DNA of 64,000 nt from Mastigamoeba balamuthi (taxonomy: Eukaryota > Evosea > Mastigamoebida > Mastigamoebidae), in assembly GCA_902651635.1 (NCBI GenBank), contig CACRSC010000048.1, positions 283,872 to 347,871 on the forward strand, given 5' to 3'. Shown here piece by piece: positions 55,795-64,000 of the stretch (positions are counted from its first letter, which is position 1; every line of letters starts with the position of its first letter). The notes below the pieces were generated by a model that was given only the letters and a program-made list of their open reading frames with translations, ran no database searches and was not told the origin of the DNA. Both the position numbers and the translations under genes were made by a program.

Positions 55795-57163
55795 ATGGCA
55801 CGGGCACAGGCGGTGGCTGTCGTCGCCCTCGTCGTCTGCACCCTCGTGCTCTGCAACACGCTCTACTACGCACGCGGCCGCCTCTGGCGTGCCCCCCACC
55901 GCGAGGACGTCCGCGGCGTCGTCGACGGCGCCAACGGCACGCGCACGCGGGGCGGCAACGGCACAGGCGACTCCGTCAACGTCGTCGTCTTCAGCCCGCA
56001 CATGGACGACGCCGTCTTCAGCGCCTACAGCGCCCTCTGGCGCCGCGGCCGCTCGGTCGAGGTGCGCTGCCCGGCCCCTCCCCTGCTCCCCGTGCTTTGT
56101 GCCGGGCTGTGCCCCCCGGGGTGCAGCCGCGTGGCCTGTTCGGGGTTCCGAATGGAGTTGGACTTTTGCCCGATCGAGGCAACACCGCCATCGCTGCTAT
56201 TTTTGGCACCTGCTTTCCAGATCCTATGTATCTTCCCCCAAATATCGGAATCTTCCCATCCCACACACCCCCGGGCGTCGTTCGTTTGATGCGCCTCCCC
56301 GAGATTCAATTTCGCGATCCCTATCGACGCGCAGGTCGTGACGGTGTTCGGGGGCAAGCCCGCGCCGCCGCTGACGACGTCGTGGGACCGCACGTGCGGC
56401 TTCGGCGACAGCGACGCGGCCCACGCGGCGCGGCTGCTCGAGGACGGCGCTGCCCTCGGCCAGACGGCCACCCGCGCCGCCCACTGGCCGCTCCTCGACG
56501 GCCAGTACCGCTCGGCCGCCGACAGCGCCGGCCTGCACGACCGCATCAAGTCCGACGTCATCCGCCACGTCCTCGCCCGCGCCCGGTATCTATTTTTCCG
56601 CTTTTCCGAGATTCTCGAATCCTGACGTCACCGGAAGCAGCTCGAACTCCAGCGGGAACGAGGGGGTGCTGGCGGTGCTGTTCCCGGCGCTGACGCGGCA
56701 CCACGACCACCGGGCGCTGCACGCGGCGGTGGCCGAGGCGGCGTGCGACGCGGGGCTGCGCGAGGCGCTGGCGGGCGGCGGGCACCGGCGCGTCGAGTGG
56801 TGGGCGTACGAGGACCTGCCCTACGTCATGCGCTGGCGCTCGAGCGTGCCGCAGTTTGTCGAGAGCATCGACCGCAGGGCCTACGACACGTTCGTGCAGC
56901 CGCTCGACGCGGCGGCGTGGGAGGGCAAGCGGGCGGCCATCGCGGCGTACAGGTCGCAGCGGCAGCTGTTCAACGCCGACACGGAGCGCTGGAGCAGGCG
57001 CAGGTGCGGCAGCATCGGCGTCTCGCTGCCCGAGGGCGCCCAGAGCACCGCCGTCGCCTGCGAGGTCTTCTACAGGATGGCCTCGTGCGAGCCCCGGAAG
57101 AGCGGCAAGGCAGGAGAGAACCCCCAGAGCCCCTCGACGTTCCCCCCGGTCACCGCGCCCTGA
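55795..57163 (+). CDS. PIG-L/LmbE family deacetylase, membrane-anchored
   Basis: The ATG at 55795 opens a signal anchor (VAVVALVVCTLVLCNTLYYA) followed by a basic stem. The zinc/catalytic motif of the PIG-L family is NVVVFSPHMDDAVFSAYSAL (PHxDDxxFS), confirming a metal-dependent de-N-acetylase fold. Intron 1 (about 56061-56335) joins to VVTVFGGKPAPPLTTSWDR, giving the VTVFxG strand, then RLLEDGAALGQTATRAAHWP. A second intron near 56588-56655 leads to GVLAVLFPALTRHHDHRALH (HxDH, distal zinc ligand region) and WWAYEDLPYVMR (YEDLPY, typical of sugar-directed members). Stop at 57163. Topology suggests action in the ER/Golgi lumen or on surface glycans; the natural substrate is unknown. Confidence 0.85.
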
Positions 57164-57480
57164 GAGTAGTACTGTCGTTCGCGAGTGAGAGAATATAGTC
57201 AAATGCGCTATTTCAATTGATTTCGCCTGTCTATGAAGCGAGCACCCAGGCCAGGGGGGCAGTCAAGTTCACAGTCCGCACTCGATTGCAATGAGGGCCC
57301 GAATGGAATTATTGAGCCAATGTGCTTTTCAATTGATTTTGCCATGCGTTGGATCGAGAACGAGCCGCGAGGCAAGAACCCTTTCAAGCCAAATGAACAG
57401 TTGCACTCGCTCGGGTGTCCGAGGAGGCAGGGCGGGACTGGGCAATTGATTCAGCGTTTCCCCTGGGCAGACCTCGGGGC
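57164..57480. other. Convergent spacer with two TCAATTGA palindromes
   Basis: 317 bp between convergent genes. TTTCAATTGATTT occurs at 57211 and 57327, and a related CAATTGATTC near 57443. No gene is seen. Confidence 0.5.
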
Positions 57481-59065
57481 TCAGAGGCGGTCGGGGGCGT
57501 CGGGGTCGAGGCCGAGGGACGGGAAGCACGGGTGCGGGCGCGTGTTGATCCACAGCTTGTCCAGCTTGCGGATCGTGGCCTTTAGCTCGAACCCCTTGCG
57601 GACCAGCAGCTCATGGACCAGCTGGGCAGCAACGTCAATTGAATAACGTGAGTCGAAATGTCCAAACGGCCAATCGGGCTGGCACCTTGTTCTTGGCGGG
57701 GGTGGCCTCGTTGGCCTCGACGACGATGGCCCAGACGTAGACCTGGTCAAAGTCGAGGCCCTCGAGGGCGGCCAGCTCGTGGCCCTCGATGTCGATGAGG
57801 AGCAGCTCGAGGACCGAGACGTCGTAGAGGCCCAGCAGGTCCGTCGCGTTGACCGTGGGCACGTCGATGATGTAGTCGTCGATCGACTCGCCCGGGTGCT
57901 GCATGGCGAACGCGGCCCGCATCTCGTTGATGGCGCCCGTGTCGAGGAACCCGCCGTTCCAGTTGGCCTTGAGGAACCGGAGCTTCTCGCCCGTGTGCCT
58001 CGAGATCCCCATGTCTGCACAGGTTCCCGGGGTCTCAGCGTGGGACACCTCCCGCCACCCACCACCCCCAGCAGAGGAGGGGGGGCTGCGGCTGACTGAT
58101 GTTGATGCAGCGAGGGCGGTTGCGGGCGAGCTCCTGGAAGAGGTCGGGGTTGGCCTCGACGCAGATGCCGTGCCAGCCGTGGGACTCCTCGAGGTGGAGG
58201 GCGTTGGAGAAGCGGACGCCCTGGTTGGCACCGAGCTCGAGGAAGGACCCCCACATGAACTGCGAGAACACCCAGCGGTCCTGCAGCAGCGCCAGAGAGG
58301 TCAGCTCGCACGTACCACCAACCAAACACAGCAAAAGCGAGAGTGCGTGACACAAAATAACGCAGCCAGGTACTCGGCAATGCACAACAAGTCGAGAGAG
58401 CGGCGCAATGAACCACTACTATGGGCAAGCAAGCAAGAAGGCAAAGCAAAGCACGGGAAGGAAAGAGAGAACGCAAGCACCCAAGCAAGAAAAGCAAAGC
58501 AGAGAGATCGAGAACGCAAGCACCACGCAAAGCAGAGACCGCGATGAGCGAGAGAGACACCAGCACCCAGCAACAAGCAAAGAGATCGAGAGACAGAGAT
58601 AGGGAGGAGATCGAGCAGAGAGAGAACGCCAGAGTCTGGAACAGCCGACCAGACAAGAGCAGACGATGCCCGCAGCAGCAGCAGCAGCAACCCCCCACAG
58701 ACAGTGAGAGGAGAGAGAGGGAGAGGAGGGAGAGAGAGGAGCAGAGGAGGAGCGCACGAGGTAGATGTCCTGGCCCCGCTCGCTGTACTTGGTGCCGTTG
58801 CCCGCAGCCCCGTAGAGGGCCCTCATCGCCCGCGACACGCGGGGCCTCGTGCACCTGTCCCGCAGCACCCCCTCCTGCTTGGCTGGCTGCTGCTGCTGCT
58901 GGTGCTGCTGGTGCTGGTGCTCGAGGGAGGGGGCAGGGCGGGGCAGAGGCAGGGGGCCAGCTCGGCCAGGCGCGTTGTGGGCTGCGGGGGCGTCAGCACC
59001 AGCAGCGTCAGCGGCACAAACACCAGCGCAGCTACCGCTGCCATCAGCGCAGGCTTCCCCACCAT
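57481..59065 (-). CDS. FkbM-family methyltransferase with signal anchor
   Basis: The ATG at 59065 starts a signal anchor (MVGKPALMAAVAALVFVPLT). A Ser/Gln-rich stem follows, in which the frame changes phase (no clear intron; a join or indel is unresolved) to QEGVLRDRCTRPRVSRAMRA and GTKYSERGQDIYLV. A long intron (about 58300-58760, purine-rich AGAGAG tracts) leads to DRWVFSQFMWGSFLELGANQ and GWHGICVEANPDLFQELARN. These are the GANxG SAM-binding motif and the acidic VEANP loop typical of FkbM enzymes. Then FLDTGAINEMRAAFAMQHPG, LELLLIDIEGHELAALEGLD (motif IV, DIEGHE) and VYVWAIVVEANEATPAKN. An intron with TCAATTGA precedes the last exon (VRKGFELKATIRKLDKLWIN). Stop at 57481. A Golgi/ER sugar O-methyltransferase is plausible; the acceptor is unknown. 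Confidence 0.8.
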
Positions 59066-59385
59066 CCTCTCTCTCTCTCTCTTTCTGTTCTGTGGTGCGA
59101 CTGTTCCGCGGGTGCAGTGATGGTCACCTGATTTCGTTTTCTCCTCGGGATCTCCTTGATGGGCCAAAATATCTCCCTGATTCTCTGCCCCCCGGAACCG
59201 CGCACGCGGGATCGGTGGTCTGAGCAGCAGTAGCAGCAGAGGGCCGCTGCGGTAGCCCACGCGCGGGTGCTGTCCCTGCCTGCCTTGAGCGGGAGGGCAG
59301 AAACCCTAGATATGGGCGTAATATCTGGCAGATTCTCAACCCCCACGTATTTCGAGTCGCCCGTGTGGCTGCGCTGAGCGCTGCG
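59066..59385. promoter_or_regulatory. Shared upstream region of divergent FkbM and SET genes
   Basis: 320 bp. It starts with a (TC)n tract at 59069-59090, then has ATATCTCCCTGATTC at 59169 and ATATCTGGCAGATTC at 59319, the same ATATCT...GATTC pair used in many introns. A promoter role is inferred from position. Confidence 0.35.
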
Positions 59386-61150
59386 ATGTCGTCGACTGCG
59401 GCCCCGTCTGCGCCTGCGCCCCTGCAGAGCCCCCGCGCGGCCCCTGCGGCAGAGGAGGAGGAGGAAGCACTGTGGGCAGCGCACTACCGGGAGCCGCTGG
59501 TCTCAGTGCCCTCTGCGGTGCGTGTGCAGCGGTCGCCTGTGGGCGGCAAGGGCGTCGTGGCCGCCAGCGCTGCCCGCGCGGGCCACGCCCTCTTCGACGA
59601 GGCCCCCCTCGTCTGCCACGTGGCCGCTGAGGTGCCCCGGGCGGCTGCGGAGCGCACGTGCGCGCAGTGCCTGCGGGGCGCCCTCACGCGCGAGCTCCTC
59701 GCCCCTTTCGGCTCTGGTTCAATTGATTCCCGCCCCCTCGCTGCTCTCTCCCCCCTCTCGCCCCCTCTCTGCAGGGCTGTCCCCTGAGCCCCGTGCGCCG
59801 CTTGGACGGCCTCTGGCAGCAGACTGCTCTTTCTCTGGTTCAATTGATTTGCGGCCCCCAGGAGTCTCTGGCCGTCCCCGCAGACCTCGTTGTCTGCCGG
59901 GTTGTTCCCCTGTTCCATGCGCGATTGGCCAGCCAGACTGCACTTCTCTTGCGGCGGATTCAATTGATTTGCCGCTCTCCCTTGGTCTCCCTGCTTTGTG
60001 CCAATGTTGTACTCCGGCGTGTTTCTTCGCTTGTTTCACTTGGCCGCTCTCTCGTCGAGGCCCAGCTACTCGCTTTGTCCCCCGGTCCTGGTTCAGTTTT
60101 TCCATTGTGCAGCTCCTCCCTTGTGGGTGGCTGAAGCTGCACTGAAGGTCGTTTCCCCTGTGTTGACTCGGGGCCGACACTGGGTACTTTCAACGGCTTC
60201 CCAGTCGTCAGGCGTCTATCTTGTCGGGGTTCCTCTCGTGCTCTGCGTCTCTCTCTGTTGCTCTGCTTTGCTGCTGCTCTCTCGTCTCAAGTGGCGTTCT
60301 TCCTGCAGACCTCTACGACGCCGTCTACGAGGGCCGGCAGCCCGCGATGACCGCGTGCCCCCGCGGCTGCGGCGAGGTCTACTGCAGCCCCGCCTGCCGC
60401 GACCTCGCGTGGCGCCTGCACCACTCGCGCCTCTGCCCCGGCGCCGACCGCGCGCACCCCATGCGCCGCTACCGCGCTCTCTGCGCGGCCCTGCGCCTCA
60501 CGAGCCCCCTGCTCGTCGCACGCATGGCCGCCATGTCGCTCGCCTCGCCCGACTGGGCCCTGCGCTGGTCCGCCTTCGTCTCGGAGCCCTGGCCCTGCGA
60601 CCGCGACGCCGAGCTCTCGGCCCTCCTCGTCGCCGCCCTCGCCGCCTCGGGCGCCTCGGAGAGCGACGCCGCGGCCGTCGCTGGTCTCGGCGCCTGGCGG
60701 GCCCTCCACGGCGTCCTGCAGCTCAACGCCAGCGCCGTGCGGCCGCTGACGGACCTCCACGTGTGGATCGACGCCCAGGCGGCCGCTGCAGCGCGCGCCG
60801 GGCGCGGGGGCGTGCGCGTGGGGTCGGCGGGCGGCGAGCTGCCGCTGGAGCGGGTCGCCGAGTTCATGCGGACGCCGTTCATGCGGTCGCTCGGGGCGCA
60901 CGGGACGGCGCTGTTCGCGGTGGCCAACACGCTGAACCACAGCTGCGCGCCCAACGCCGTCTTCGCGTCGGCGAGCAACGGCAGCGCCCTGCGCGTGGTG
61001 GCCGCGCGCGACGTGCGGGCCGGCGAGGAGCTGCTGGTCTCGTATGTCGACGAGGAGCAGCCGCGCGAGCAGCGCAGGGCCGAGCTCCGGCGCCGCTACC
61101 ACTTCGACTGCCTCTGCGACCGCTGCCGCTCCGAGGGCGGCCCGCAGTGA
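59386..61150 (+). CDS. SET-domain protein with MYND-like zinc site (SMYD type)
   Basis: Putative lysine methyltransferase. The ATG at 59386 is the first in frame. Exon 1 contains RSPVGGKGVVAASAARAGHA, the start of a split SET domain (GxGxxA), and ends TCAQCLRGALTRELLAPFG, the first half of a MYND zinc site. A long intron of about 600 nt (59709-60308) carries three TCAATTGA motifs. Exon 2 continues ACPRGCGEVYCSPACRDLAW and HHSRLCPG (remaining MYND cysteines and His). A helical insert follows, then VANTLNHSCAPNAVFASASN (SET motif NHSCxPN), ARDVRAGEELLVSYVD (GEEL.xxY) and FDCLCDRCRSEG (post-SET CxCxxC). All SET and post-SET hallmarks are intact. Substrate unknown. Divergent from the FkbM gene. 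Confidence 0.9.
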
Positions 61151-61622
61151 CGACGCCTGCGGGCAGGGCGAGGACAGGGCCGCGAGTGAGGGGCGGCTGT
61201 GCACAGGGGCCCCTGGGGATTCAATGCTGTGCGCACAAGTCTTGCTCACAGCGTGCCACCAACCTGACTGCACGCACGTGGTGTTTGGGTGGCAGACACT
61301 CGAGGTCCTGAGGCGAGGGAGAGTTCCCCCGGTCAGCGGAAAAATCAAATGAAGTAAACCACCGACGGTAACGCCTCCAATTCCTAAATCGATTGAGGGG
61401 TCGCTTTTCATCACTCAGGACTTCAGAGAAACGGGGCGTTAGGGAACCACTCGCTTCTCCGTTCTCGGCTAATCTTCTACAGCAATCAAGTGCAATCCAT
61501 ACCCATTTCGGCTTGCTCTATCAGACGGGTCTTTTCCTCCGCTTCCCGGCATTTAGCTGCCTGTCCTGCCTGCAGAGCTGTTCATTGTCGCCCAGGCGTT
61601 TCCTGTCCCGCCCTGCCCCTCC
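61151..61622. other. Intergenic spacer
   Basis: About 470 bp between the SET gene and the RTERV copy on the same strand; no gene, RNA or repeat is recognised. It presumably holds the terminator of one and the promoter of the other. Confidence 0.45.
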
Positions 61623-62584
61623 ATGTCTACGCGGACCGAGCGGGTGTTCGCGGCGTTCCAGGGTCCTGTGCTGAATGTGGATGTGCCTGTGGTGCACATG
61701 TACAGGGCCTACACCGCCGAGCTCCTCCTCCCGCTCCGATGGCGCCGTGCACGCTCCCTCGCCGCCGCCGACGTCCTGGCGGCCCTCTCGGGCGCCCACG
61801 TGCGTGCGCAGGCGTCGCTGCTGTCGCCCCCGCTGCGCTGCGACACGTGCGGGGGCGTCGTGGCGGTGGGCAACGTGTGGAGCGGCAGCCGCGGGCTCCC
61901 CGACGACCTCGAGTGCTACAGCGCCACGCTGCGCTCCAGGTGCACGTCGTCGCGCAAGCACCTGCGTGCCGAGACGGTCGTGCTGGCCATCGACCTCGGC
62001 GGGGCGCTGGTCTGCAGCGAGCCCTTCGCGGTGTTCTCGCGCCTGCCGGGCAGGAAGGCCGCCAAGAGGGATCCCGAGTCCTGCAGCTCCGCTGTCGTTG
62101 CTTGCAGCCCTGCGGTTGCCGAGACCCCCGTCCCCGTCGCTCCTTCCTTCGCCCTGCCGCCCCGTGCGTTGGCGCCCCCGCTCGCTGGTGCCGACGTTGG
62201 CCTCCGCTGCAGGGCTCGTCGTTGTCGTCGGAGTGCTGCGCTGCGACCCTGCCCTCGGCGACTGGCCTGCCACTCGGGCGCTGATCCCCGGCGTCGCCGA
62301 GGAGCTCAAGCGGGTGCCGACGTTTGTGATGCACAAGTGCTCGCTCATCGGAGGCTCCGGTACCCCCAGCACCCTCGCTGTGCCGGCCCCTCGCTAAGAC
62401 CCCGCCGGCCCGCACGCTTGCAGGACAGCTCGTGGTGGTCGTGCGGGCGTTTCTGACGGTGGAGGACGCGCGGAGGGGCGACGCCATCGCGAGGGACTAC
62501 GCGAGGAACAAGATCCCCAACGTGGTCAACAAGGACATGTCGCCCTGGCTGCAGGTGCTCGCGCTCCGCAGCAACTACCCCTAG
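61623..62584 (+). CDS. RTERV family protein, intact plus-strand copy
   Basis: The ATG at 61623 starts MSTRTERVFAAFQGPVLNVD; then VVHMYRAYTAELLLPLRWRR, DVLAALSGAHVRAQASLLSP, LRCDTCGGVVAVGN (CxxC), GLPDDLECYSATLRSRCTSS, VVLAIDLGGALVCSEPFAVF and SRLPGRKAAKR. An intron ends at 62212 (CCGCTGCAG), and exon 2 reads LVVVVGVLRCDPALGDWPAT and GVAEELKRVPTFVMHKCSLI. A 64-nt intron precedes exon 3: VVVVRAFLTVEDARRGDAIA, ending LALRSNYP with the stop at 62582. Comparison with the minus-strand copy at 50.7-51.8 kb shows the same exon order and the best conservation over RTERVFAAFQGPVL, the CxxC and the CTSSR(K/R)H region, so the family is under constraint. Function is unknown; a nucleic-acid-binding or regulatory role is speculation. 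Confidence 0.7.
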
Positions 62585-62989
62585 CGGGCTGGCCACGCTG
62601 GGCGCTGCCCTCCGCCCCGCGTAGCCCTGGAGGCAACAGAGAGGGCGTGTGTGTGTTGTGCTTGTTAGGTCAATTGATAGCAGGCCGTCCGAGGCTTCTC
62701 GCACGCAGAGCTGTTGTGGTGGACGCTGTGCAGGACGTCTATGGCGACGCATACCCTGCCACTCGCTGCTACTCCTGTGTTGTGCCGATCCTATTAGTGT
62801 CTAGGTGTGCCATGATAAATCGTAGAGTTGTTGATCACTAAACCGCACTCCGGTGACCGGTGCAAGGAATTCCACAGCGAGACGGGTCATCTCGTCCAAT
62901 TCAAATGAGGGGGTGCTGCTCGTCTGCAGTGCTTCAAGGGTGAATGTGAGTATGACACCCCGACAGACGACGTCTCCGGTGAGGGCAGT

Positions 62990-63235
62990 TTATCTTTTTG
63001 AGGCCGCAGGACGCGCGGCGGGGCGACGCCATCGCGAGGGGGACAACGCGAGGAACAAGATCCCCAACGTGGTCATCAGGGACCTGTCCCCCTGGCTGTA
63101 GGTGCTCGCGCGCCACAGCAATGGCCACGCTGGGGGCGCTGCCCTCCCCGCGCAGCCCCGGAGGCAACAGGGAGGGCGTGCGGTGTTGCGTTTGTAACGG
63201 TCAAACGAAGGGCAGGACATCCGATGGCAACTTGC
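62990..63235 (+). pseudogene. Orphan 3' exon of the RTERV family
   Basis: It matches 62460-62690 including the 3' flank: GGACGCGCGG(A/C)GGGGCGACG, AACAAGATCCCCAACGTGGT and GGAGGCAACAG(A/G)GAGGGCGT. It lacks upstream exons, carries an internal TAG where the intact copy has CAG, and has lost bases near GCGAGGG. Dead fragment left by tandem duplication. Confidence 0.85.
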
Positions 63236-63603
63236 GTGCTGAGCTGGTGCGGGTAGACTGCGATGACTGCGCAGATCTCTCAGCTGCTGATACCAGTGCT
63301 GAATGATCCTGAATGTTCGTGTTTTTGATCAATAGTCATCGGCAATCGGAGATGGGAAATGCACTCCGAGATCGAGTCATCGACGTCATCATACGGCGGT
63401 GCGGCGCAGCAGCAGCGAGTGTGCCTCTGTGAGACTCCCCCGACTGGCGATGCCCTGGGTGCGGCAACCTGCGCCGGACTGTTCTTGCCCACCTATCCCA
63501 TTTTTGTAGTGCATTATCATTCGTGGCCTTCACTCCGGTGGCCTCTGTTCAGTTACCCTTCCTGTCCTCACAACTACCCCTGTGCCCCCCTGCCCGCCGT
63601 TTC

Positions 63604-64000
63604 ATGTCTACGCGGACCGAGCGGGTGTTCGCAGCGTTCCAGGGCCCCGTGCTGAGCGTGGGGGCGTGTGGTGCACATGTACAGGGCCTACACCGCTGAG
63701 CTCCTCCTCCCGCTCCGCTGGCGCCGTGCCCGCTCCCTCGCCGCCGCCGACGTCCTGGCGGCCCTCTCGGGCGCCCACGTGCGTGCGCAGGCGTCGCTGC
63801 TGTCGCCCCCGCTGCGCTGCGACACGTGCGGGGGCGTCGTGGCGGTGGGCAACGTGTGGAGCGGCAGCCGCGGGCTCCCCGACGACCTCGAGTGCTACAG
63901 CGCCACGCTGCGCTCCAGGTGCACGTCGTCGCGCAAGCACCTGCGTGCCGAGACGGTCGTGCTGGCCATCGACCTCGGCGGTGCGCTGGTCTGCAGCGAG
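63604..64000 (+). pseudogene. RTERV family copy, frameshifted and cut by window end
   Basis: The ATG at 63604 opens MSTRTERVFAAFQGPVLSVG, after which two bases are missing relative to the copy at 61623 (GCGTGGGGGCGTGTGGTGCAC), shifting the frame. Beyond that the nucleotide sequence is almost identical to 61700-62020, through the CxxC and CTSSRKH regions to the window edge. Either a recent pseudogene or a sequencing error in a G run; partial because the window ends. Confidence 0.75.

Noticed and set aside
1-64000. tRNA, rRNA, CRISPR or bacterial-type promoters and terminators.
   Set aside because: I looked for tRNA B-box/T-loop pairs, repeat-spacer arrays and operon spacing and found none that hold up; the sequence is eukaryotic.

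Overview
The window is nuclear DNA of a protist. Genes are intron-rich with GT-AG introns, mostly 45-120 nt with a few of 400-600 nt. They are GC-rich, densely packed on both strands and lack bacterial operon structure. The content (DENN-WD40 trafficking factor, RasGEF, ARFRP1-like GTPase, MAK16, SMYD-type SET protein, actin-fragmin-kinase-like enzyme, TFIIS/SPOC protein) fits a free-living amoebozoan; an Archamoebae such as Mastigamoeba is my guess from composition and gene content only. Exon joins were worked out by eye from splice consensus and reading frame. Gene spans below run from start codon to stop codon, introns included.

Layout. 1-1.2 kb: AT-richer sequence with no recognised gene. 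1.2-11.8 kb: gene-dense block with a membrane-anchored methyltransferase (-), a DENN-WD40 protein (+), a hypothetical protein (-) and a SAM-domain protein (+). 12.1-17.2 kb: AT-rich island holding an inverted pair of retroelement-like arms and an 815-bp Tc1/mariner deletion derivative with both terminal repeats. 17.3-21.3 kb: one reading frame (-) joining ThiM, ThiE and ThiD to a TFIIS-M/SPOC protein. 21.7-28.5 kb: second AT-rich island with decayed PIF/Harbinger, Tc1 and tyrosine-recombinase genes. 28.5-41.5 kb: secreted beta-trefoil-like protein (-), DUF4139 protein (-), ARFRP1-like GTPase (-), MAK16 (+), RasGEF (-), ubiquitin-like/PIN protein (+).

41.8-51.8 kb: rearranged region with a duplicated DUF4139 fragment, a kinetoplastid-style P-loop/mRNA-guanylyltransferase gene that looks broken at its 3' end, a 170-bp satellite array, a pseudokinase-like gene, an AT-rich intron-free GIY-YIG-like gene, and a segmental duplication carrying pieces of a local gene family here called the RTERV family. 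52.3-61.2 kb: nitrilase-superfamily protein (-), actin-fragmin-kinase-like protein (-), PIG-L deacetylase (+), FkbM methyltransferase (-), SET/MYND protein (+). 61.6-64 kb: another RTERV cluster with one intact copy, one 3' fragment and one frameshifted copy cut by the window edge.

Functionally the block is a mixture (membrane traffic and small-GTPase signalling, thiamine salvage, ribosome biogenesis, actin regulation, glycan-related enzymes). The most notable points are the thiamine-transcription fusion, the P-loop/capping fusion, the RTERV family, and a palindromic TCAATTGA motif that sits only in introns and intergenic DNA of the right half.
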